From assembly GCA_010093485.1 (NCBI GenBank), contig MU001496.1:276685-340684 (forward strand): DNA of 64,000 nt, written 5' to 3'. The notes beneath the pieces were generated by a model, which saw nothing but the letters and a program-made list of their open reading frames with translations, was not told the origin of the DNA and did no database searches. This document shows, piece after piece, positions 33,873-41,712 of this stretch (the stretch's first letter is position 1; each line of letters begins with the position of its first letter). Source of the stretch: Karstenula rhodostoma CBS 690.94 (Eukaryota; Ascomycota; Dothideomycetes; Pleosporales; Didymosphaeriaceae). The position numbers and the translations under genes are program-made.

Positions 33873-34019
33873 TCCGTTATGGTGTGTAAGTATTGACTGC
33901 CTCCGTCTCAGTCACACACGTCCTAATTCCCCCCAGATCGGCTAGCATCCGTCGCTTTCATCAGCTCTTGAGCAAATGTCAGCCTCCGACGAGAGCCGGG
34001 TTCGATTCCCGGTAACGGA
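33873..34019 (+). tRNA. tRNA-Glu(UUC) with a normal intron and a D-arm insertion
   Basis: A complete cloverleaf can be drawn. The acceptor stem TCCGTTA (33873-33879) pairs perfectly with TAACGGA (34013-34019). The anticodon stem CGTCG (33950-33954) pairs with CGACG (33987-33991) around the loop CTTTCA+C, anticodon TTC. The T arm is CCGGG TTCGATT CCCGG (33996-34012). A 25-nt intron (33961-33985) follows position 37, the standard eukaryotic site. In addition, the D arm is interrupted after GTGT (33882-33885) by about 51 nt (33886-33936) that begin GTAAGTATT, contain CCTAATT and end CCCCCCAG. The D loop then resumes ATCGGCTA and GCAT. The insertion splits the A box, while the B box GGTTCGATTCC is intact. 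It is either a functional gene with two introns or a disrupted copy. Confidence 0.88.
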
Positions 34020-34951
34020 AAACTCACTTTTTGCTTACTATGCTTCGTAGCTGGAAAGCTGCATTTTTAACTACTCCAACCCTGGTAGAGGTGTGCATTC
34101 TGGGCCTTCTTATTGTCTCGCTACATATGACCAGTTAATCTGCATATGTCGTCGGCTTTTATCGACGTCTTCTTTGCATTCCGCAATGTCGTTTTATGGT
34201 TTGAGGAGGAATGCATTGGATGTAACAAGATATCAAACGGGGGCAGAATCAACTCGGCTCAACCGTGGCCAAACACCGTCTTGCGTAATGAGAATCGAGA
34301 GGCTCAACGCGAAAGAGAAGAAGAACATAACTCTCCCGTACGCAGGGGCTTCAATCTAGATTGGCGATAGAGGTCGATAGGTTTCACGGTCAACATCCTC
34401 CCTTCCAATAACTAAGCAGACACAGTGATAGGTGCGGCGGAATGGCCCTTTTCTGTTGTTTGAAAATTGCCTGGCCAATGTGGTACAGTCAAAATGGCCT
34501 TACGTTCGCGCCATGGTCCGCCATTGGCTGCGACCCAGACGGCTGGGAAGACGTGGATACCAGCGCGGCGTGTATGATGAGTACAAGCAGTTCTTTCGCT
34601 GCGGCACGATTAATCTCAGGCGCCTGTATCACCCTAGGGCGGAAGTTTAGCCATCTCATCTTCTCCTTTGAGACTGGGCTGGCAAGTCCCGGTTGAATAT
34701 ATCTTCACTGCGTCCGCATGCCCCCGGTGCAACACCATCGTCAGCGGAATCATGCCCAACATAATCCTAGCCACCCACGGTTTACATAGTCATCCATTGA
34801 GGCGGGGCGTGCCCACAAAGTCGCAGTATCGAACCACACATGCACTCCTAGGCACCTACAGTCTGATTTCTACACCCCCAACACGCATCACCATAACCTC
34901 GCCCATGACTCTGCGCCTGCATGTTCAGACTGTTCCAGCCATAGAGCCGCC
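34020..34951. other. Intergenic region downstream of tRNA-Glu
   Basis: No gene is supported apart from the terminator. Short plus-strand frames (34093-34370, 34432-34696) carry no recognisable features. Confidence 0.3.
34028..34032 (+). terminator. Pol III T-run terminator of tRNA-Glu
   Basis: Five T residues begin 9 bp after the mature 3' end, the usual RNA polymerase III stop. Confidence 0.7.
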
Positions 34952-36202
34952 ATGAGAGTCGCGGCTCCCAAAGACATGGAATCCAGCTCCAGCCTCTCAA
35001 CACTTGCCTCCGAGGTCTTGCCTCCTCGACCGACCACCCACAAACCGAACCCGCGCAAGGCCCGCCGTCATAGACCCAAGCGACTCCCATTGGGGCGAAG
35101 AAAGGGTACAGGAACGGTGGTGCAAGTATCCTCCTGGAAAACGGAAACACCTCCATCGTCCCTGCCACTGCCAATTCCACGTGTAAACGTCCAGCTTCCT
35201 ATGCCAGAGACTTCGCAAACACCCACGACACCTCCCAAACACCCACAGATATACATCCTGCCTTCTACACCGGAAGCTCGTCAATCGCCCCCCCTGCGTG
35301 GCGAAGCCCCGACAGTGAACGTCCTGCCATTCAAGCAGCTACCACGTCCACCAAAAGGACAGTACCTCGAAGCTGCCCCGCCCGGACCGTCGCAGAAGAA
35401 ACTCGGCAAACAACCCGCGGTCGAAGAACCGCCGCAACTCCTCAAAATATCCTCCAGCCTCGTCTTCCAGCCCGCCCCCAAAAAATTCCTGGGCACCTAC
35501 GACGGCCCGCCCTACCTGCCCTTCGCGGGCCCCAGCCACGAAGCCGGCCGCAAGCCCCGCCTGCAACGCCACGCCCCGTTCGTCAACCTGCGGGACTGCT
35601 GGCGGACGCCCGAAACGGAGCTGACAGAGCGGCTGCTTGGGGAGTCGGGTGCGGGGGAGCAGTCTGCCTCGCACCCGGGGAAGAAGCGGTCGGTATTGGC
35701 GCGGAGGGCGGAAGAGGCCGTGGGCGCTGAGGCGGACGAGGAGACGCCTTTGCTTGCGGTGCGCCTGGCATCCGAGACCGAGACTGAGACCGAGACTGAA
35801 CCCCCTTCCCGTCTTCAGACCTTCGGCTCTGCCGTCTTCTTCCCTCTCATCTTCCTCTACACATACTTCGCCTCTGCAATCGCGACGTACTTCCGCGACC
35901 GGGACGCCCTTTCCGGCCCGCTGGGCAGCCACGACACCGAGACCGCGCGCTGGCTTCGCCACGTGGACGAAGAAGGCATGCTTTTTCAGCGCTCGTATGG
36001 CTCGTATGGCTCATATGGCTCGTTTGCTAGCCTGGCGGGGTCGCCGGTGGGTCATTTGAGGCCGGGGAGCATGATGGGTGTACCTACTGTTTCTCAGAGT
36101 AGGAAGGGTAGTCGGGGGAGCACATCGAGGGAGGAGGTGAGGGGCGCGTTCGGCGAGGTGCGGTGGGGGAATGGGATTGGGGAGGAGTATGATCCGTGTT
36201 GA
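34952..36202 (+). CDS. Proline-rich orphan protein with one transmembrane helix
   Basis: This single-exon frame of 416 residues starts at the ATG at 34952. A second ATG eight codons on (MESSSS) is possible. The first 230 residues are Pro/Arg/Lys-rich and probably disordered. One hydrophobic helix (FGSAVFFPLIFLYTYFASAI, about residues 290-310) is followed by RDRDALSGPLGS. Simple repeats occur as ETETETETE before the helix and SYGSYGSYGS after it, each built from a short DNA repeat. No family is recognised. It may be lineage-specific. Coding status is supported by length, composition and a matching ATG only. Confidence 0.6.
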   Translation: MRVAAPKDMESSSSLSTLASEVLPPRPTTHKPNPRKARRHRPKRLPLGRRKGTGTVVQVSSWKTETPPSSLPLPIPRVNVQLPMPETSQTPTTPPKHPQIYILPSTPEARQSPPLRGEAPTVNVLPFKQLPRPPKGQYLEAAPPGPSQKKLGKQPAVEEPPQLLKISSSLVFQPAPKKFLGTYDGPPYLPFAGPSHEAGRKPRLQRHAPFVNLRDCWRTPETELTERLLGESGAGEQSASHPGKKRSVLARRAEEAVGAEADEETPLLAVRLASETETETETEPPSRLQTFGSAVFFPLIFLYTYFASAIATYFRDRDALSGPLGSHDTETARWLRHVDEEGMLFQRSYGSYGSYGSFASLAGSPVGHLRPGSMMGVPTVSQSRKGSRGSTSREEVRGAFGEVRWGNGIGEEYDPC

Positions 36203-36725
36203 GGTTAGGATTTCGGGTGCGTTTGGCGTTTGCAATGGTATCCGACGTATTCTGTACGTCCCTGCATCGACTGTAGACGGGTCTACGTTGGAAGCGTAGC
36301 CGGTGAGTTTCTGTATCAGCAAGCATTGATGCATGCAGCTATAACGTCTATTGTCAAATACATGTATTCCACTACAAGAAAGACACTAAACCGAAGTCCG
36401 CACCAACTAGAACGCACGCCGCTAGCCACCGTGTAATCTGGGGGTATATGTATGCTATGCTATGTTTCCATCCCGACGCCGCCCATGCAAAAAAAAAAAA
36501 AAAAAAAAAAAAAGTGAACAAGGAAAGTTACCAAACGAGCGATCTGATCTGGGCTATGTCATGGGGTATCACAAGGAAAAACCTCCCACCATCCATCCAT
36601 CCGCAATGCTGCAAAAGGAGTGTGCATGTCGTGTCGCTAACCAGAGACAAAGAAGAAAGGAAAGTAGGGGAATATACGCAGTACAAACGACTATGGCGGT
36701 CGACCAGTCCGTGGGCAAGTGTCGC
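36203..36725. other. Convergent intergenic region
   Basis: This spacer lies between the 3' ends of the orphan membrane gene and the TBC gene. It contains a 25-bp A-run (36489-36513) and nothing else recognisable. Confidence 0.35.
36489..36513 (+). repeat. 25-bp poly-A run
   Basis: This uninterrupted homopolymer sits in the 3' flank of the TBC gene. Its length may be unreliable in the assembly. Confidence 0.85.
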
Positions 36726-39700
36726 TCAAGCGCGCCACAGAGATTCTTCCTCGATGGGCATGGGCGTGCGCGCGGAGAGGCTCTCCAAGCTCTGATTCAG
36801 CAGGTCTGCATCCTCGTCCTCCTCGCTCCTGCGCGTGGCGCTCGACAGCGGCGTGCGCATCGGGCTCGTCTGCAGGGAGAGCTCGGCGTCGAGACTCGCC
36901 GAGATGGACGGCGCTCTGTGGGCGGGCGCGTCGTCCGGCTCGGCTCCGCGGGCAGACTCTTCGTGGGCTTTGCTCGCGCGACCGCGCGCCCGCTCGTGGC
37001 GCGCTTCGTCGCGCTGGCGCATGAGCTCCGTCTCGTGGGCGACGGCGCGGGCGCGGCGCTCCTCGACGTCCTTGCGCTTGACCTCCTTGTTGAGCGCGTC
37101 GCTCGCCTGGATGAGGCCGTCGATGCTGATGGCGTGGTTGGTCATCTGGTGGTTGATGTAGTGGTAGATGGCGGCGGGGGAGCCGCACTGGAGGAGCTGC
37201 TTCTCGTTGAGCTTGAGCAGGGCGAGGGCGACCTGGAAGAGGAACGTGGAGCCGTCGTGCATGCAGAGGACGACGTCCCACACGCGGTAGAGGGCTTCGG
37301 CCGAGAGGCAGTCGGTGAAGACGGAGAGGAACCACTGGAAGGTGAGGGCTTCGAGTTCGATTTCGAGGACCTCGAGATGGTTGGAGAGTTTTGGGAGCAG
37401 TTCGACCACGTACTCGCGGAGGACGGACTGGTCGGCTCGAGAGGTGAGCAGGTGCTGGTCATAGTAGTTTTGAGGGAGGATGTTCTCGATCATGGTGGCG
37501 AGGACCCAGAATGCGTCTTCGGCGGTGGGCATGATCAGCAACAGGCAGGCGGTGATGAGATTCATGCCCTGGCAGTAGCCGACTTCGGGATTGCGGCGCG
37601 AGTAGGCGAGCAGTACTTCGTTCAGCTTATGCACCCCGGGACCCTTGCGGAAGAAGATGTTGTCAGTGAGCGTGCGCGTAATGTCCATCTGGATCTGCGT
37701 AACAATGCTCGGGTTATCCTCCCCGTTGCTGATGAGATCCTCGTAGTAGCCGGGAATGCGGAGAGCGGAAGCCCCGCTGCACTCGGCCCATATCTTCGCT
37801 CGATATGTGACGGGAATGCCTCCGAGCACGAGTCGACGAAACTCCTGCCACTTTGCACGTCCGACCTTTCCCTTGTTACCGAGGCCCGCTACACCCACAA
37901 TCTCGCCATCGGCCAGTTGAGATTCCGGCATCTCAAGTCCTTTGCCTCGACCTTCAACACCCACTGCTCCGCCCTGTCGTTTCCGCTCAGCGCGGACTTT
38001 GCGCAGGAACTCGTTCCATTTGACTGTCTTCTCTTTCTGCAAATTGTCATGGAGCTCAGTAAGCTGCTCAAGCAGCGCCTTGACAGGGTCTATCTGCGGT
38101 GGAAGAGGGCTGATGGGAGAGGTTGGTCCGGAAGGTGTAGAAATAGTGAATTCTCCCCGTGCAGAAACGGTTCGTGAAGGTGATGGCTCCGGGTTCGCAC
38201 TGGCAGAAGGTATAGACCCTCCCTTGGCAACCACAACCTGGCTAAGCTTTGGAGCAGGTACCTCGGTTTCGGTCGCTTCGACTGTGGTGATGGGGCCTGT
38301 TGCAGGAGTATGCGATAAGAGTTCCGTGGGGTAAGTGGCGAGCTTGAGATAGTCGGCCCATGTCTTGGTAGGAACCTTGTTCAACTGGTCTTCTGGACCA
38401 CTACTTGCAGGGCGCGATGGTGATGGCGAGTCATTGGTGCGAGTCGGCCGAAGGGGGCTCTCATCCTCATCTTCATCATCTTCCAAGCCCATGTTATGGA
38501 GCGCAGATCGATGGTGTCCCAAAGACTCAACATTGCTGCTGCGCTTTTGCTTGGTCAATGCTGCGGCTGCTTCACTCTGTCTCTTTTTCCTGCGCTGGTC
38601 GTAGATGAACCCGAACCTATCGGTGAGATACTCGTTGTTTGTCGTCATGAATCTGTTGTGGTTTTGAACCAATGTTGGAGGCCGCGAGTCTTCGGGCAAG
38701 ATTCTGTCCATCTCCACAGGGCCTAGGTTGCTGAGACCACGACTCGGAGGCTGAGGGCTGGGGTTGACTGATCCGCTTTTTGGAACGTCGCCCGTAATGC
38801 TTTTGATAGTTCCGTTGGGTCCGAGGACGCGACCTGCACGACGCTGGACAGGGGTTTGACCGGACTTGGCAGACTGGGTTGTCCTGGCAGAGTCGATGGA
38901 AGGCGTTCTGTCCAAGGGGTCGGATGTGGCACTTTTGCGACCCCGTACAGAGTTTCCCTTGTCTGATACGCGTGTTTGATTGTTACCTGCGACCATCTTC
39001 AAGGTCCAATTCATGATAGACCCTGACGATCGCCGAGAAGACTGGTCGGACTGAATATGGTCCTGACTCTGTAGCCGACGTAGAGTGGGCACGGCGCCCT
39101 GCTCTGCGCTGGGCGGAACAAACAGGTTGTTGCTGATAGGTTTGCGCATTGGCTTCGCTCCGCTGGAGGCTCGGGAACGCGTGTGGGCGGACATGCTCTC
39201 TGCGTCTCTGTCAATCAAGCTCGCCACCGACGGGGCTCTGCTGCTCTTCCTACTCGCTCCGCTGAAAAGCAAACTCCTCCAATTGCCGCGCCCTAGCTCC
39301 TTGGGTGCCTCTAATGCCGAACTGACCGACGCGCTATCCAGCTCCAGCGCGTTGTTGCCCGAATCAAAGCCCAAAGCATCGGGGTGCTCAACGATCTCGT
39401 CTTCCATAGCTCGCGCGATGCGCTGGTCCATGGGGTCGTCCGGGTGTAACCCAGACAGATTGCTCTCGCTGTCTCGTTTTCTGGCAGCGGGGGGTCCGGT
39501 TTGAGCGTGTTCACGGCCCCGTTCCAGCTCCCTCAGCCTGTTCTCGATGTCCATGTTGGAAACCTCGCACTCCTGTAGCATCTTGCGAAGGATCCTCTCG
39601 CGCTCCTCTGCTCTCCGCCGCAAAGCTGTGATCTGCGCATCGCGCTGTGCCAGGTCCCCCGCCATCTGGCGCACCAAGGCCACAGTGCCTGTCTGCGCGA

Positions 39701-40232
39701 TCATGTCTTGAATGTTCTGGTCGCTCGAATAGTGAACGTTTCCAGGGACCCCGCTGGCCTCGGGCGGAGTGTCGTCGAACAAGGCAGAGCGGTCTCGCAC
39801 GGAGCCTGACCGTTGCACCAGGCTCCCCACAATCTGCTGCGTAGACTTGGTGACTTTCCGGACCGCCGAGCCCGGGACGGGGGTCTTGTTCGGCTCCGGC
39901 GACGGGGGGACGGCCTTGACGGTGTCGGGAGTGCTCCTGGGTATGTTCTCGGGCAGCCTGTCGTCTGGCTCGCCGGCGCCCACGGCAGAGCGGAACCAGC
40001 CATTGACACGCGACTGCACGGGCGACGTGTCGGGGGTGGGCGACAGCGAAGGGAACGACGTCAGGCTCTTGTCGTCGGCGGCAGGCGACGGGGCGCGCCC
40101 CAGGGAGGTGTTCGAGGCGCGTTTGAGGGGCCGGACACGCACTGTGCCGCTCCGCCTGCCGCTGGATACATGGGAGTTCTGCGAGGAGGTGCGCACGAGA
40201 TCAACTGCGCCCAAGGTTTCGGACGCCGCCAT
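36726..40232 (-). CDS. TBC-domain Rab GTPase-activating protein
   Basis: This single exon of 1168 residues is unusually long without an intron for this locus. The first 750 residues are low-complexity and Ser-rich, with a coiled-coil segment (QITALRRRAEERERILRKML). The TBC domain occupies roughly residues 800-1030: GGIPVTYRAKIWAECSG, IQMDITRTLTDNIFF (arginine finger Arg) and NPEVGYCQGMNLITACLLLI (glutamine finger Gln). It then continues WFLSVFTDCLSAEALYRVWD. Both catalytic fingers are intact, so GAP activity is expected. A basic helical tail follows. The layout resembles TBC1D2/Gyp-type fungal proteins, but the target Rab is unknown. It is divergent from the zinc-ribbon gene. Confidence 0.92.
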   Translation of the reverse strand: MAASETLGAVDLVRTSSQNSHVSSGRRSGTVRVRPLKRASNTSLGRAPSPAADDKSLTSFPSLSPTPDTSPVQSRVNGWFRSAVGAGEPDDRLPENIPRSTPDTVKAVPPSPEPNKTPVPGSAVRKVTKSTQQIVGSLVQRSGSVRDRSALFDDTPPEASGVPGNVHYSSDQNIQDMIAQTGTVALVRQMAGDLAQRDAQITALRRRAEERERILRKMLQECEVSNMDIENRLRELERGREHAQTGPPAARKRDSESNLSGLHPDDPMDQRIARAMEDEIVEHPDALGFDSGNNALELDSASVSSALEAPKELGRGNWRSLLFSGASRKSSRAPSVASLIDRDAESMSAHTRSRASSGAKPMRKPISNNLFVPPSAEQGAVPTLRRLQSQDHIQSDQSSRRSSGSIMNWTLKMVAGNNQTRVSDKGNSVRGRKSATSDPLDRTPSIDSARTTQSAKSGQTPVQRRAGRVLGPNGTIKSITGDVPKSGSVNPSPQPPSRGLSNLGPVEMDRILPEDSRPPTLVQNHNRFMTTNNEYLTDRFGFIYDQRRKKRQSEAAAALTKQKRSSNVESLGHHRSALHNMGLEDDEDEDESPLRPTRTNDSPSPSRPASSGPEDQLNKVPTKTWADYLKLATYPTELLSHTPATGPITTVEATETEVPAPKLSQVVVAKGGSIPSASANPEPSPSRTVSARGEFTISTPSGPTSPISPLPPQIDPVKALLEQLTELHDNLQKEKTVKWNEFLRKVRAERKRQGGAVGVEGRGKGLEMPESQLADGEIVGVAGLGNKGKVGRAKWQEFRRLVLGGIPVTYRAKIWAECSGASALRIPGYYEDLISNGEDNPSIVTQIQMDITRTLTDNIFFRKGPGVHKLNEVLLAYSRRNPEVGYCQGMNLITACLLLIMPTAEDAFWVLATMIENILPQNYYDQHLLTSRADQSVLREYVVELLPKLSNHLEVLEIELEALTFQWFLSVFTDCLSAEALYRVWDVVLCMHDGSTFLFQVALALLKLNEKQLLQCGSPAAIYHYINHQMTNHAISIDGLIQASDALNKEVKRKDVEERRARAVAHETELMRQRDEARHERARGRASKAHEESARGAEPDDAPAHRAPSISASLDAELSLQTSPMRTPLSSATRRSEEDEDADLLNQSLESLSARTPMPIEEESLWRA

Positions 40233-40514
40233 CTCAGTCGAATTCGTCGGCGAACGTCCGCATTCGGCGGCGGATGGGAGATCCTACACGTGTGTGGGCA
40301 ATGGTGGTGTCGTCAACTTGTTGTATTAACTTGTTAGGGCTGCGCGGCGCCGTCGAATTGTGTGGGCGTGGAATGTTGTGCATGCATGTGGAGCAGCCTG
40401 CGTCATGGGCAACACGCTCGCGAGAAGCAGCACGAGCGTTCGTTGCGCTTCCAAGCCGTTCCAGCGCAGGATTCGCAGAGACGAGCGAGTGCAGACAGCG
40501 CGCGCAAGAGTGTG

Positions 40515-41129
40515 ATGGTCGAAGCAGGGACGGGCAAGGGGTCGACTTCATCCGTGGCTGCAAAACTACGTCGGCGTGGGCGCATTGCTGCCCCGTCGCC
40601 CACGCCTCGCCTCCTGCAATCTGACGCTACTACGACGTGCATAGGGCTGCGACCCCTGTCTCCCGTTGCACGCCATTCACTCGTCCCGATCCGCAACCAC
40701 CCAACTTCGATCCCCGAGACACCGCCCGCCAACACCCCCACTCATGCCACGTCGCAGGATAGCTACAGGACGCACGTATGGCAATGCTCCGGCCCCTGCA
40801 AACGCCAACCCCCCTACTTCGGTCTCGTCAAACGCAGCATGAACCGCCCCCCAGGCAAGTATGATCCCTGGTGGACAACCCACCAAACAGAGTGTGGCGG
40901 CACCTACACCAAGATCTCCGCGCCCGCCCCAACGAAGAAGAAGCTCGAAGCTCTGAGCAAGAAGGAACGAGCTGGGCGCCAGAAAAACAAGCTCGACGCG
41001 TGGCTCAAACCTAACGACAAGGCCGGCGTCGACAACAAAGCCCCTGAAGGGTCGGTCCGGCCCAAAGAAGTGGTCCCCGCTTCTCCGGGGACCACAAACG
41101 GGAAACGCAAGGCCGCGGCTATAAGTTGA
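40515..41129 (+). CDS. Spartan (SprT-like) zinc-ribbon protein lacking the protease domain
   Basis: The frame from ATG 40515 gives 204 residues; an upstream ATG at 40386 is also in frame. Residues about 84-135 (SYRTHVWQCSGPCKRQPPYF, then VKRSMNRPPGKYDPWWTTHQ, then TECGGTYTKI) match the zinc ribbon that follows the metalloprotease domain in Spartan/Wss1-like DNA-protein crosslink proteases. Ligands Cys, Cys, His and Cys are all present. The HExxH protease domain that should come first is absent. The N-terminus is basic and low-complexity, and only about 280 bp separate this ATG from the divergent TBC start. A cryptic 3' splice site (ACGTCGCAG just before GATAGCTAC) suggests an older upstream exon. 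A Lys-rich tail is compatible with a nuclear, DNA-binding role. Confidence 0.7.
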   Translation: MVEAGTGKGSTSSVAAKLRRRGRIAAPSPTPRLLQSDATTTCIGLRPLSPVARHSLVPIRNHPTSIPETPPANTPTHATSQDSYRTHVWQCSGPCKRQPPYFGLVKRSMNRPPGKYDPWWTTHQTECGGTYTKISAPAPTKKKLEALSKKERAGRQKNKLDAWLKPNDKAGVDNKAPEGSVRPKEVVPASPGTTNGKRKAAAIS

Positions 41130-41712
41130 GAGACTAGACATCTCTTCACTTCGGTAGGCGCTTCACAGCCACCGGCGCCACTACCAGTGCAGACTTGTAC
41201 TTGGTTATTCGATCCCTCGCGACCTGCTTCAAGCGGAATACCCTGACTTTAGTGAACAGCCCATTGAAGCTGCAAGTTCCTTCCGACCATAAATAGGGGA
41301 GCATCTCTGGCGTGGTCTCGCCGAACCATGATGCTGAACGAATGTTGATGTTGACACCAAGGGTGAAGATGAAGGGTACGACGTAGATGTGACGAATGCA
41401 CGACCTGGCTTGATGAGCGAGTGTTGAGACACATGCATGCCTTCATGTGTTGCTCTCGCTTTAATCACCATTATGAAGAATAGCAATGTATCTCAGACTA
41501 TCCGACTTACGAGTGGGTATTCTGCCTTGCTAGGCACTTCCCAGTGTAAATGCTAGCCAGGAAACTAACGCACGCAGGTAATCTTGTAGTTCATGAATTC
41601 ATCATATGGCATCAACAACAATGCCTCCAACATCCAGCCCTACCCAACCCAAACCCTCCCCCGCCCCATCTCCCACCATCAAAACCCTCTACCGGTCGTA
41701 CAAAACAACCAT
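41130..41712. other. Convergent intergenic region
   Basis: This is 583 bp between the 3' ends of the zinc-ribbon gene and the RT-like gene. No supported feature. Confidence 0.3.

Noticed and set aside
34848..35962. Minus-strand frames opposite the proline-rich gene
   Set aside because: They are compositional mirrors of a GC-rich coding region with no recognised motifs.
36489..36513. Poly-A run as the tail of a retrotransposed copy
   Set aside because: No target-site duplication or upstream retrocopy is visible, so a simple homopolymer is the simpler reading.
36462..38177. 571-codon plus-strand ORF
   Set aside because: It is antisense to the TBC domain gene, starts in a poly-A run, and has a Gly/Val/Glu/Arg-rich composition typical of a shadow frame.
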